Of a DNA stretch of 64,000 nucleotides, positions 1 through 7,284 are shown piece by piece. The DNA comes from Sphingopyxis sp. LK2115 (GTDB lineage: Bacteria > Pseudomonadota > Alphaproteobacteria > Sphingomonadales > Sphingomonadaceae), in contig NZ_JABWGQ010000056.1 of NCBI RefSeq assembly GCF_014595975.1, positions 1 through 64,000 on the forward strand, in the 5' to 3' direction. Each line of letters starts with the position of its first letter. The first letter of the stretch is position 1. Position numbers and translations under genes: made by a program. Under the pieces are notes generated by a model, which saw nothing but the letters and a program-made list of their open reading frames with translations, was not told where the DNA came from and ran no database searches.

Positions 1-130
1 GTGCGCCTCAACCGAGGTCCGAGGGAAGTAGCCGCAATTACACGATGACCCTGGAAAAGCGATCGTTGCGTCCCGGCTGCGCGCCACTGTTGCGGATGCA
101 GGGGCGCAGGCGCAGACTCAAGCAATTCGC

Positions 131-159
131 TTGACAAAAAGGTAATGTTATAACATTAT
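131..159 (+). promoter_or_regulatory. Promoter with overlapping Zur-like operator
   Basis: TTGACA at 131-136 is followed after 17 bases by CATTAT at 154-159, a good housekeeping promoter. The perfect palindrome AATGTTATAACATT at 144-157 lies across the spacer and -10 element. This matches the core of known Zur boxes (ATGTTATA..TATAACAT type). A repressor bound here would block transcription of the TonB-family gene at 231. The regulator itself is not in the window, so the assignment to Zur is inference from motif similarity. Confidence 0.65.
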
Positions 160-230
160 AACCATGCGACCGGGCTGATGGCGGCGGTCGAACGCCACCG
201 GGGCCGGGTCGCAAGGCGAGGAGCGATGCC

Positions 231-956
231 ATGACCCTGATACCTTTGATTTCGGCGATGATGACCACGCCCGAAGCGACCGCCGCGCCCGCGGGGCGCG
301 CAGCGACATCGGCCCGCGCCGTCTATGGCAGCGATCGCCGTCGCCACCCGGTCGCCGCATTTCTTGCGGTTGCCCTGTCCGCCGCGCTCGTTGCCGGCGC
401 CGCGCTGTCGCCGATGATCGTGGTGCCGCCGCCCAAATCGGCACCGATCACCGGGACGCTGATCGAACTGCCCAAGCCGTCGCCGCCCGAACCGGCAGAG
501 GATGTCAGGCCGACGCCGAAAGCCGCCGCGGCGAGTGAAACCGTCGCGCCGCGCGTCGCAACCGTGCCGCTGGACAACGACCGCGTCGTCGTCGGTCCGG
601 TGGACCCCGACGCGCGGCCGGTTGATCCCGGCCCGCCCGCGATCCCGGCCGATCCACCCGCGCCGAAACTGGTGCTTGCCGAACTCGACCCGCGCTTTGC
701 CGGGACGTTCCAGCCCGACTATCCGACGCGCGAGCAGCGGCGCGGGGTCGAGGGGGTCGTGAAGGTGCGCGTGCTCATCGGCACCGACGGCCGCGTGAAG
801 GCGGTCGAGCTGGTGAGCAGCGACAGCCCCGGCTTTTTCGAAGAGACCAGGCGGCGCGCGCTTTCCAAATGGCGCTTCAAGCCCGCGATGCGCGGCGGCG
901 TGCCCGAGGAAAGCTGGAAAGTGATGACCGTGCGCTTTCAGATAAGGAACGGCTGA
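231..956 (+). CDS. TonB family energy transducer
   Basis: 241 residues. A cytoplasmic N-terminus is followed by one membrane helix (about residues 41-62), a Pro-rich periplasm-spanning stretch (about 66-150, many P, PxP and EP/KP motifs) and a C-terminal TonB domain (about 155-241) with the usual YPxREQRRGxEG start and a KWRFKPA motif. It should couple the proton motive force through ExbBD to outer-membrane TonB-dependent receptors. The ATG at 231 has GAGGAG 8 bases upstream; a second ATG at 258 is possible. No exbB/exbD or receptor is adjacent. The Zur-like operator just upstream suggests zinc-responsive expression, hence a role in zinc or zincophore uptake (inference). Confidence 0.88.
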   Translation: MTLIPLISAMMTTPEATAAPAGRAATSARAVYGSDRRRHPVAAFLAVALSAALVAGAALSPMIVVPPPKSAPITGTLIELPKPSPPEPAEDVRPTPKAAAASETVAPRVATVPLDNDRVVVGPVDPDARPVDPGPPAIPADPPAPKLVLAELDPRFAGTFQPDYPTREQRRGVEGVVKVRVLIGTDGRVKAVELVSSDSPGFFEETRRRALSKWRFKPAMRGGVPEESWKVMTVRFQIRNG

Positions 957-1044
957 CCGCTCCCGGACGGGCGGCCGATGCGCCGCCCGCCCTTCCTTTC
1001 GCTTGACAGAAGCGCCGAATCCCGCCAAAGGCGCGCGAATATCG

Positions 1045-1085
1045 AAGGGCGGCGCGGTGTCGCGCGGCCCTTTCATGTTTTTCAC
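1045..1085 (+). terminator. Terminator-like hairpin after the tonB-family gene
   Basis: AAGGGC at 1045-1050 pairs with GCCCTT at 1067-1072, with an inner CGCG/CGCG stem and a GTGT loop, followed by TTCATGTTTTTC. The stem has two internal mismatches and the T tract is displaced by a few bases, so it is only a moderate terminator candidate. Confidence 0.4.
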
Positions 1086-1162
1086 ACCAACGTCGGGGCC
1101 GCTAGTCCCGCGGCATCCACCGGGCCACCGGCGGATGTGCCATTACTTCGAGGAACAAGGCC

Positions 1163-1330
1163 ATGGCCAAGCCGACGACCGTCAAGATCAAGCTGGTGAG
1201 CACCGCCGACACGGGCTTTTTCTATGTCACCAAGAAGAACCCGCGCACGATGACCGAGAAGATGTCGGTGCGCAAATATGACCCGCGTGCGCGCAAGCAT
1301 GTCGAGTTCAAGGAAGCCAAGATCAAGTGA
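1163..1330 (+). CDS. rpmG: 50S ribosomal protein L33
   Basis: 55 residues, the normal L33 length, starting [20 protein letters not shown] and ending [11 protein letters not shown]. The conserved [12 protein letters not shown] and [10 protein letters not shown] blocks are present. The protein contains no cysteine, so it is the zinc-independent (C-minus) form of L33. AGGAAC lies 7-12 bases before the ATG. It is monocistronic by context: a hairpin separates it from the tonB-family gene and a strong terminator follows. Confidence 0.95.
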   Translation: MAKPTTVKIKLVSTADTGFFYVTKKNPRTMTEKMSVRKYDPRARKHVEFKEAKIK

Positions 1331-1370
1331 CCCATTGGCCCGTGTGGCAAGGCCGCGCAGCCTGAAAATG

Positions 1371-1394
1371 CGTCATCCCCGCTGAGGCGGGGAA
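1371..1394. repeat. Short G+C palindromic repeat
   Basis: CATCCCCGC-TGA-GGCGGGGA hairpin, a single copy of the CCCCGC/GCGGGG palindromic repeat family that recurs between genes across this window (for example 17004, 43687, 45197, 51265). Confidence 0.45.
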
Positions 1395-1398
1395 GCAG

Positions 1399-1425
1399 AA
1401 GGGCGGCCATGGCGCCGCCCTTTTT
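1399..1425 (+). terminator. Rho-independent terminator of rpmG
   Basis: AAGGGCGG at 1399-1406 pairs with CCGCCCTT at 1415-1422 around a short loop and runs into five T residues. It lies about 70 bases after the L33 stop codon, the only plus-strand gene immediately upstream. Confidence 0.75.
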
Positions 1426-1487
1426 CGTGCCCGAAACCGCGGGGCGTTCGCGGCACGAAGACCCGTTCGGGCGGAACCGGTGACGGC

Positions 1488-2198
1488 TCAGCGCCGCCAG
1501 CCGCGCGCGCGCGCGGCGCGTTCGGCGGCGGCGTCGAACGGTTCGCCGACCATCATCGCCGCCGCGTCGGCCGCCAGCGCGCCCGCATTTGCCTGGCGAT
1601 AGGGGGCGTTCGTCGTCCGCCCTCCCATCGTGCGTTCGAGCGTCCAGCCGCCCGCGTCGCGGCAGCCGATGCCCGACAGGGCGGCGCCTTCGAAACTGCG
1701 GCAGATGCGGCCCTCCCGATCGCGAAAGCTGAGGCCGATGCGGACCGCGGCGTCAGCTCCCTGCGTCGACGCGAGCTGCGTATCGAGCGCCGCCGCCAGT
1801 TCGCCCGACGCGACGAGTGCGCCGCCGCGTTCGGTCACCTCCGCCGCGGGCGTCCACGGCCGCAGGCCGATCGTCAGGCCAAGCAGCAGCGACGCCGCGA
1901 GCGCGCCCATCTGCGCGGGGGCAAGGCGCCATCGCCTGTTTTCGCGGCGCGTGGCGAGGCTGGTATCGACCACAGGGGCCTTCGCGGTGTCGTTCAGCAG
2001 CGCGCGGAGCCGGTCGGGGACCGCCTCGGCGGCGACCGGCGCATAATGGGCGACGAGCCGGGCCTTCAGCGCGCGGTGGCGTGCGATTTCGGCGGCCAGC
2101 GCCGGGTCGGCTTCTGCCTCGCGTTCGATGCGGCGCGCGGTAAGATCGTCGAGTTCGCCGTCGACATAGGCGGTAACGGTGGCGGGATCGAACCTCAT
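1488..2198 (-). CDS. Membrane anti-sigma factor
   Basis: 236 residues. The N-terminal domain (about 1-90) starts MRFDPATVTAYVDGELDD, the typical anti-sigma opening, then one membrane helix (about residues 95-113, AQMGALAASLLLGLTIGL) and a periplasmic domain of about 120 residues. The start ATG at 2198 overlaps the stop of the upstream sigma factor (ATGA), so the two are translationally coupled. It should hold the ECF sigma factor at the membrane and release it on an envelope signal. No HxxxCxxC zinc motif is visible, so it is not a ZAS-type anti-sigma factor. Reading on upstream past 2198 is open but overlaps the sigma gene and is spurious. Confidence 0.85.
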   Translation of the reverse strand: MRFDPATVTAYVDGELDDLTARRIEREAEADPALAAEIARHRALKARLVAHYAPVAAEAVPDRLRALLNDTAKAPVVDTSLATRRENRRWRLAPAQMGALAASLLLGLTIGLRPWTPAAEVTERGGALVASGELAAALDTQLASTQGADAAVRIGLSFRDREGRICRSFEGAALSGIGCRDAGGWTLERTMGGRTTNAPYRQANAGALAADAAAMMVGEPFDAAAERAARARGWRR

Positions 2199-2683
2199 GC
2201 CGCTTCTCCCAAAAGCTGCATCAATGTGTCGCGGCCGCGCGCCAGGCGCGACGTGACGGTGCCGACCGGCACGTCCAGGATTTCTGCGGCCTCGCGATAG
2301 GCATAGCCTTCGACGAGGACGAGCATGACGACCTCGCGCTGCTCGTCGGGCAGGCGCGCCATCGCACCATCGACGTCGTCGCGCAGCGCGCCGGCTTCGA
2401 CCTCGGCGGCGCCGTCGCCCGCGACCTGCGTTGCGGCCTCGTCGATCGGAGCGTGAACGCCTCGCCGACCCGCGGCGCGGCGTTCGTCGATCCACAGATT
2501 TCGGGTAATGCGATACATCCAGCTGTCCAGTCTTGTTCCATCCTGCCATTGATCGCGCGACTTCAGCGCGCGCTCGATCGCCGCCTGGCACAGATCGTCG
2601 GCGTCGGGCGCGCTCTGCGTCAGGCCGCGCGCGAAACGGCGCAGCCGCGGCAGCAACTCGATCAGTTCCTCTTCAAAGCGCAT
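2195..2683 (-). CDS. ECF family RNA polymerase sigma factor
   Basis: 162 residues with the start at 2683 (MRFEEELIELLPRLRRFARG). Sigma region 2 spans about residues 8-75 (DADDLCQAAIERAL, SWMYRITRNLWIDERR) and region 4 about 103-156 (LPDEQREVVMLVLVEGYAYREAA, then the helix-turn-helix VPVGTVTSRLARGR). The frame is open up to 2800, but the extra 39 residues look unrelated to the family. The gene is followed, with ATGA overlap, by its anti-sigma factor and is divergent from a secreted subtilase, a pairing that suggests regulated secretion or stress proteolysis. Confidence 0.9.
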   Translation of the reverse strand: MRFEEELIELLPRLRRFARGLTQSAPDADDLCQAAIERALKSRDQWQDGTRLDSWMYRITRNLWIDERRAAGRRGVHAPIDEAATQVAGDGAAEVEAGALRDDVDGAMARLPDEQREVVMLVLVEGYAYREAAEILDVPVGTVTSRLARGRDTLMQLLGEAA

Positions 2684-2709
2684 CGTCGCCTTTTCGATTG
2701 CCTGTGGAC

Positions 2710-2733
2710 GAAACGATATCCTTCTATCGTTTC
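2710..2733. promoter_or_regulatory. Perfect 9-bp inverted repeat between sigma gene and subtilase
   Basis: GAAACGATA at 2710-2718 and TATCGTTTC at 2725-2733 are exact inverted repeats with a 6-base spacer, in the middle of the 108-base divergent intergenic region. The symmetry suggests a dimeric regulator site controlling both directions. GAAAC and CGTT resemble ECF promoter elements, but the 12-base spacing is too short for an ordinary ECF promoter. Confidence 0.55.
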
Positions 2734-2791
2734 TTCCCTGTCGTGCTATTTTTTTCGCGAAGGCGGGCGCCGCGCGCCCGGAAAGGTAGAG

Positions 2792-4063
2792 ATGAGACAT
2801 GTGATCGCAGCGCTGCTGGCGCTATGCCTCCTGTCCGTTGGGGCGGGTCCGCGCGTCGCGGCGCAGGTCGCGCTGCCGCCGGTCGCGCTTCCCGACGCGG
2901 GGCGCCTGCTACCGGGCGTGTCCGATCTGGCCGCCGAGCCGCTGGCGACGGCGGGCGATGAGTTGCGCCGCCTGCGGCTTGACCGGATCGCCGCGCTGGT
3001 CGGCGCCCATCGCGCGCATATCGAGCGCGACGCGCGGGGCGAACCCGCGGTGCGCGGCGTGCTCGTCGCCATCGGCGCCGACGCCGCGATGATCGCGCGC
3101 GCACGCGCGGCGGGCTTTGGGCTTATCGACCGCGAACGGCTCGACGCGCTCGATCTGGACATCGTGCGTTTCCGCGTGCCCGACGGCCGCAGCCTGAAAC
3201 GCGCGCAGAAGCAGCTCGCCCGACTATTGCCCGATGCCGAAGTCGACGTCGATCATATCTATTTTGCGAGCGGGCCGGGCGGCGCGATGCCGGGGGCTGC
3301 GCTCGCGACGGCCACGGGGGCGGGCGGCGGGCCCGCGCCGCTCGGCCTGATCGACGGCGGCGTCGCCGCACATCCGTCGGTGGCGGGGCGCGTCGAACAA
3401 AGGGGATTTGCCAGCGGCGCCCCCGCGGCGAGCCGTCACGGGACGGCGGTTGCCTCGCTGCTCGTCGGCGAGGGCGCGGTGCAGGGCGCCGCGTCGGGGC
3501 GGCGCCTGCTCGCCGCCGACGTCTATGGCGCCGACCCGGCGGGCGGCAGCGCCAGCGCGATCGCCCGCGCGCTGGGCTGGCTCGCGTCGCGCCGCGTCGC
3601 GGTGACAACGATCAGCCTCGTCGGTCCGGACAACAAGCTGCTCGCGGCGGCGGTGGCGGCGGCACAGCGCAAGGGAATGCTGATCGTCGCGGCGGTCGGC
3701 AACGACGGTCCTGCGGCCCCGCCTGCCTATCCAGCCTCCTATCGCGGCGTGCTCGCGGTTACCGGCGTCGATGCCCGCGGCCGCGCGCTTCCCGAAGCCG
3801 GGCGGGCGCTGCACGTCGACTTTGCCGCGCCCGGCGATGCCGTGCGCGCGGCGACGGGCCCGGCCAGCATCGAACGGCTGCGCGGAACCTCCTTCGCCGC
3901 GCCGCTCGTCGCCGGTCGCCTGGCGCGCCGCTATCCCGCGGCGTCGATCGCCGCGATCGGCCCGGCGATCGCGGCGCTGGTGATGGAAGCGCGCGACCTG
4001 GGCCGCAAAGGGCGCGACAAAGTCTACGGCCACGGCCTGATCTGCGGCGATTGCGGCGGCTGA
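2792..4063 (+). CDS. Secreted subtilisin-like serine peptidase (S8)
   Basis: 423 residues starting at 2792 (GGTAGAG upstream). Signal peptide about 1-24, ending AAAQ-like. A propeptide-like region (about 30-180) precedes the catalytic domain. The triad reads Asp188 in LIDGGV, His216 in RHGTAVASLL and Ser367 in RGTSFAAP; the oxyanion Asn is probably N304 in AVGNDG. The Asp motif is DGG rather than the usual D-T/S-G. The protein ends with a Cys pair (CGDC). It is divergent from an ECF sigma/anti-sigma pair, and this sigma, anti-sigma and S8 peptidase arrangement suggests the peptidase is an output of that system (inference). Confidence 0.88.
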   Translation: MRHVIAALLALCLLSVGAGPRVAAQVALPPVALPDAGRLLPGVSDLAAEPLATAGDELRRLRLDRIAALVGAHRAHIERDARGEPAVRGVLVAIGADAAMIARARAAGFGLIDRERLDALDLDIVRFRVPDGRSLKRAQKQLARLLPDAEVDVDHIYFASGPGGAMPGAALATATGAGGGPAPLGLIDGGVAAHPSVAGRVEQRGFASGAPAASRHGTAVASLLVGEGAVQGAASGRRLLAADVYGADPAGGSASAIARALGWLASRRVAVTTISLVGPDNKLLAAAVAAAQRKGMLIVAAVGNDGPAAPPAYPASYRGVLAVTGVDARGRALPEAGRALHVDFAAPGDAVRAATGPASIERLRGTSFAAPLVAGRLARRYPAASIAAIGPAIAALVMEARDLGRKGRDKVYGHGLICGDCGG

Positions 4064-4088
4064 TCGCCCCCGCGACTCTTTTTTTTTT
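4046..4088 (+). terminator. Weak terminator after the subtilase
   Basis: GGCGAT at 4046-4051 pairs with ATCGCC at 4063-4068 across the stop codon region, with a ten-T run at 4079-4088. The stem is short and separated from the T run by ten bases, so termination efficiency is uncertain. Confidence 0.4.
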
Positions 4089-4161
4089 GGAAGAATATCC
4101 GCGGCGCCATCGTTCTTGCTTCAGGCCCATCCCCTCCGGGCCCCAATGCAGGAGTAGGACA

Positions 4162-5124
4162 ATGGCAAATCGCATTTTCATTCCGGCCCTCGCGCTTGCC
4201 GCGTCGGCCATGGCTTTTTCGGCGCCGGCCGCGGCGCAGTTGCTCGGCGGCAGCGGCGGCCTTGGCGGCGGCCTTGGCGGAACGCTGGGCGGGACGCTCG
4301 GCAATCCGACCGGGCCGATCGGCGGCACGATTGGCAGCGCGGGCGAACTGGCGGGTTCGGGCCGCGGCGATGCAAAGGTCGATCGCCGTTCGGGCCGCGT
4401 CGAAGGCCGCGGCAGCGCCGATGCGCGCGGCAGCGGCTCGGCCGACGCCAGCGGCAATCTGCTCGGCAGCACGCTGGGCGGCAGCGCCCAGGGGTCCGGC
4501 CAGGCCTCGGCCGGGGGCAGCGTCGGCGCGCAGGCGGTCGGCACCGATTATGCCCGTGACACGGTCGGCGGCGCGCTCGGCACCGCGCGCGGCGCTGCTG
4601 CCACTGCCACCGGGACCGCGCAGGGCGCGGCCGGGGCTGTCCGCGACCGGGCGGGCGGCGCGCTGTCGAACGTCTCGGGCAGCGTCGGCGCCGCCGGTTC
4701 GGCCGCGGGCAGCTTTCAGGGCAGCCTTGGCCAGCTTGCCGCGGCCGGCAGCGGCGCGGCCAGCGGCAGCGGCATGTTCGCCGTCGCGCCGGGAATGCCC
4801 GTCACCGACCCGCGCGGCAAGGTGATCGGTTATGTCCAGGACGTGCGGCAGACGGGCCGCGGCGTGGTCGAGGCGGTGACCGTCGAGGTCGGCAATCGCG
4901 TCGCGACGCTTCCCGCCGCCAGCTTTGCCGGTTCAGGCGATGTGCTCGTCAGCGGCATGACCAGGGGTGAGCTTAAGGACGCCGCAAAGGCGCAGGAGGA
5001 AGCGGGATCGGCCGGGCAGCCCGCCGCCTCGTCGGGACAGCCCGCCGCCGCGCAACCGGCCTCGGGTCGGCAGGCCGCGGGCGGACGCCCTCACGAACCG
5101 CGGAATCACGTCCGCAACAACTGA
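4162..5124 (+). CDS. Gly/Ala/Ser-rich secreted protein with PRC-barrel-like end
   Basis: 320 residues, start at 4162 after GGAGTAGGAC. A signal peptide (about 1-26, AFSAPAAAQ) is followed by a low-complexity Gly/Ser/Ala region (27-210) with repeated LGGxLGG, GSADA and GTARGAA units. A compact block at about 215-275 (GMPVTDPRGKVIGYVQDV..GVVEAVTVEVGNRVATLPAASF) resembles a PRC-barrel fold. The tail (280-320) is Gln/Ala/Pro-rich. The function is unknown; an envelope or surface role is likely. It follows the subtilase in the same direction at 98 bases and may belong to the same regulon, though a weak terminator lies between. Confidence 0.75.
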   Translation: MANRIFIPALALAASAMAFSAPAAAQLLGGSGGLGGGLGGTLGGTLGNPTGPIGGTIGSAGELAGSGRGDAKVDRRSGRVEGRGSADARGSGSADASGNLLGSTLGGSAQGSGQASAGGSVGAQAVGTDYARDTVGGALGTARGAAATATGTAQGAAGAVRDRAGGALSNVSGSVGAAGSAAGSFQGSLGQLAAAGSGAASGSGMFAVAPGMPVTDPRGKVIGYVQDVRQTGRGVVEAVTVEVGNRVATLPAASFAGSGDVLVSGMTRGELKDAAKAQEEAGSAGQPAASSGQPAAAQPASGRQAAGGRPHEPRNHVRNN

Positions 5125-5143
5125 CGCTGGCTGGATAAGGATC

Positions 5144-5173
5144 GGGGCGGGCCGCCGCACGGCCCGCCCCTTT
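5144..5173 (+). terminator. Strong terminator hairpin
   Basis: An 11-bp perfect stem, GGGGCGGGCCG at 5144-5154 with CGGCCCGCCCC at 5160-5170, followed by TTT. It closes the subtilase/Gly-rich protein transcription unit. Confidence 0.7.
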
Positions 5174-5296
5174 GCCTTGGCGGAGCACCGTGCCGGTCGG
5201 CATGATCGTCGGCGAGGGACGGACGTGCTCCATTATGACGCCATCGCCGACATTGTTGCGCTGTCGCGCGCGCCGCCGTGCAGGCAGCATCGCCGG

Positions 5297-5950
5297 GTGA
5301 CCGGAACCTGCGGCCATATCCACCTGATCCTTCCCGACCCGGTCGAGCGCGCGGCCTGTTTTCGCGTGCTGGCGGCGGGCGCGTCGCGCGTCGTGCGGGG
5401 CTTTGCGAACGGCGATGACTGGCTGGCGGCGGGCGATGATCAAAGCTGCGCGGTGCTGCTGCTGCGCTGGGAACAGCCGGGGGTGGCCGATGGCGCGACG
5501 CTGCTTTCGCACGTCGCCGCGCGCGACGGAATTGCCGCCTTCGTCGCCGCCGAACGACTCAGCGTCGCCGAATCGCGCGCTATTCTGCTGGCAGGCGCGC
5601 GCGACCTGCTGCCCGCGCCGCTCGACCCGCGCCTTGTCCGCCGCGCGATCGACGCCGCGCTTGCCGAGCGCGCAGCGTGGCAGGCGGCGCGCGATCGCCA
5701 GCGCGCGGCCGCGGCGCGGCTCGCCGCGCTCACTCCGCGCGAGCGCGACATATTGGACGGCATCGCCGCCGGGCTCGGCAACAAGGCGATTGCGCGGCGG
5801 CTCGACCTCAGCCCCCGCACGGTCGAGGTCCACCGCGCGAACATCATGCGCCGCGCGGGCGCGGGCAATGTCGCCGAGTTGCTGAACCTGCGCTTCATCG
5901 CCGAAGCGGCGCGCGCGGCGCCGGGCAATCGGGTCCATTTCGGCGCATGA
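5297..5950 (+). CDS. LuxR-type regulator with degenerate receiver (FixJ-like)
   Basis: 217 residues if the GTG at 5297 is used; upstream GTG/TTG codons in frame make the start uncertain. The C-terminal LuxR helix-turn-helix (about 143-205) is canonical: LTPRERDILDGIAAGLGNKAIARRLDLSPRTVEVHRANIM. The N-terminal 120 residues resemble a response-regulator receiver in length and strand/helix pattern, but where the phosphorylated Asp should lie the sequence is AVLLLRWEQ, so the acceptor is missing. It may therefore act without phosphorylation. No sensor kinase is adjacent. The target genes cannot be inferred. Confidence 0.8.
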   Translation: MTGTCGHIHLILPDPVERAACFRVLAAGASRVVRGFANGDDWLAAGDDQSCAVLLLRWEQPGVADGATLLSHVAARDGIAAFVAAERLSVAESRAILLAGARDLLPAPLDPRLVRRAIDAALAERAAWQAARDRQRAAAARLAALTPRERDILDGIAAGLGNKAIARRLDLSPRTVEVHRANIMRRAGAGNVAELLNLRFIAEAARAAPGNRVHFGA

Positions 5951-6088
5951 TCGCGCGGCCGCAGCGGCCGTTCTTGTGCCGTCTGCGCTATAAGGATCGG
6001 GAACGGCATGGCGCCCTTGTGTTGGTCCCCATTGGCGCGTCCGTTCATTCGCGTCCGGTCAACCCCACCTGGCTGTGCGCGCACGGCG

Positions 6089-6118
6089 GGGCCGACAGGG
6101 AAAGCTCCCTGTCGGCCC
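6089..6118. terminator. Long hairpin between convergent genes
   Basis: GGGCCGACAGGG at 6089-6100 pairs perfectly with CCCTGTCGGCCC at 6107-6118 around a 6-base loop, touching the stop codon of the acyltransferase-like gene. It sits between convergent genes and could end either transcript, but neither side has a proper T tract. Confidence 0.45.
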
Positions 6119-7176
6119 TATTCCTTGACGATGACCCGCGCGCGCTGGTCGGCGCGGCCCATCGACAGCAGGATCGGGTCCGCCGCCTGCCGCGCCACGA
6201 ACTCGGCCTTGCTGGCGATCCCCTGCCAGCTGATGCCGATCAGCGCCTGCGCGATCGCGCCGCCCAGCGTGTCGCCGGGGCCGGGCAGGATGATGACGTC
6301 TGGGGCGAACTCCCTGACCGCGACCTGCACCGAAAGCGCGAAATCATAGGGCGCGAGGATCTGATGGCCGAAGGTGTAATCCCATAGCCTTGCCGGATCG
6401 GACGAAAAGCGCCGCCAGACATGGCCGCGCCCGTCGATCATCGGGATGGCGGGACCGGCGAACAGCGACGCAGGCAGCTCGGCCTTCGCCTTGTCCGAAC
6501 TGCCGACCATCAGCGGCGTATGGAAGGGACCGTGCCCCGCCAGGCGCAGCGGATCGCGCCCCGGCGTCGGCGGCGCTTCGGCGAGCAGCGCGGCAAGACC
6601 CTGCTCGTTGCCTGCGAGCACCAGCATCCCGGCAAGGTCGATCGACAGCGCAAGATCATGTCCCGGCCGCGCGTCGATCGCATCGACGAGGTCCAGCAGC
6701 CGGTCGCGCAGCCCCGGCACCGGTCGCCAGTCATCGTCGACAATCTGCAAGAGAATCTGTCCGCCCGGCCCGTGCGTCTGGCTGTTGATCCCCATCGCGT
6801 TGGCGATGCGGAAGCCATCGCCGATCGACACCGCGCCACCGAGCGCGAGCGCGCTGTACCAGCCCATCGAATTGCCGAGGACCGCAGCAATGTCATATCG
6901 GTCGCGGTCGATGCTGAGGTAATCGAGCGCGGTTGCAGAGTAGATCAGCGGCGCCGCGACATCGCCGCGCATGTGCGTCGCCACGCTGAAGCGCTCGGCG
7001 CCGTCGAGTTCGCTCACCGTCGGCTGGCCGCGCTCCCGGCGCTGGGCATCGAAATCGGCGATCAGGGCGGCGAAGCGCGCACCGTGGAGCCGCGCGATGC
7101 TGCCAAGCTCTCCCTTGCCATAGGTGCCGCGTCCGGGCGCGACGACGATCGCGGTTTTCTTCGCTGCGGTCATCAC
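6118..7176 (-). CDS. FabD-like acyltransferase domain protein
   Basis: 352 residues. The fold signature is that of malonyl-CoA:ACP transacylases: nucleophile Ser103 in VLGNSMGWYSAL (GNSMG replacing the usual GHSLG) and the active-site His219 in GHGPFHTPLM. The Arg normally selecting malonyl groups is not obvious, so the acyl donor is unknown. It is not next to fatty-acid synthesis genes; the neighbour is a fused 2-oxoacid dehydrogenase E1 transcribed in the same direction from 9492. A second ATG three bases in (7173) is an equally possible start. A role in loading an acyl group made by the E1 product is speculation. Confidence 0.72.
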   Translation of the reverse strand: MMTAAKKTAIVVAPGRGTYGKGELGSIARLHGARFAALIADFDAQRRERGQPTVSELDGAERFSVATHMRGDVAAPLIYSATALDYLSIDRDRYDIAAVLGNSMGWYSALALGGAVSIGDGFRIANAMGINSQTHGPGGQILLQIVDDDWRPVPGLRDRLLDLVDAIDARPGHDLALSIDLAGMLVLAGNEQGLAALLAEAPPTPGRDPLRLAGHGPFHTPLMVGSSDKAKAELPASLFAGPAIPMIDGRGHVWRRFSSDPARLWDYTFGHQILAPYDFALSVQVAVREFAPDVIILPGPGDTLGGAIAQALIGISWQGIASKAEFVARQAADPILLSMGRADQRARVIVKE

Positions 7177-7191
7177 AACCCCCTCATCCGT

Positions 7192-7275
7192 TCGTGCCGG
7201 GCTTGTCGAAGCACTGTTCTTCCCTCTGCGTTGTCAAAATGTTGGACGGCCCTTCGACCAGCTCAGGGCGAAGGG
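7192..7275. repeat. Paired palindromic repeat (CTTCGACAAGCTCAG family)
   Basis: GGGCTTGTCGAAGCAC near 7199 and CCTTCGACCAGCTCAGGG near 7251 form a diverged inverted pair about 40 bases apart. The same family is present, better conserved, at 33740-33809. These are short interspersed palindromes of BIME type lying between two same-direction genes. Confidence 0.7.
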
Positions 7276-7284
7276 TCTTGGAAC

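Noticed and set aside
1488..2591. Open reading frame extending the anti-sigma gene far upstream
   Set aside because: The extension runs antisense-like through the sigma gene in another frame and is Arg-rich; the ATG at 2198 with ATGA coupling is the real start.
2710..2733. ECF -35/-10 pair GAAAC..CGTT
   Set aside because: The 12-base spacing is too short for known ECF promoters (about 16-19), so the exact inverted repeat is reported as an operator candidate instead.
7192..7275. CRISPR array
   Set aside because: The palindromic repeats come in inverted pairs at scattered sites, not as regularly spaced direct repeats, and no cas genes occur.
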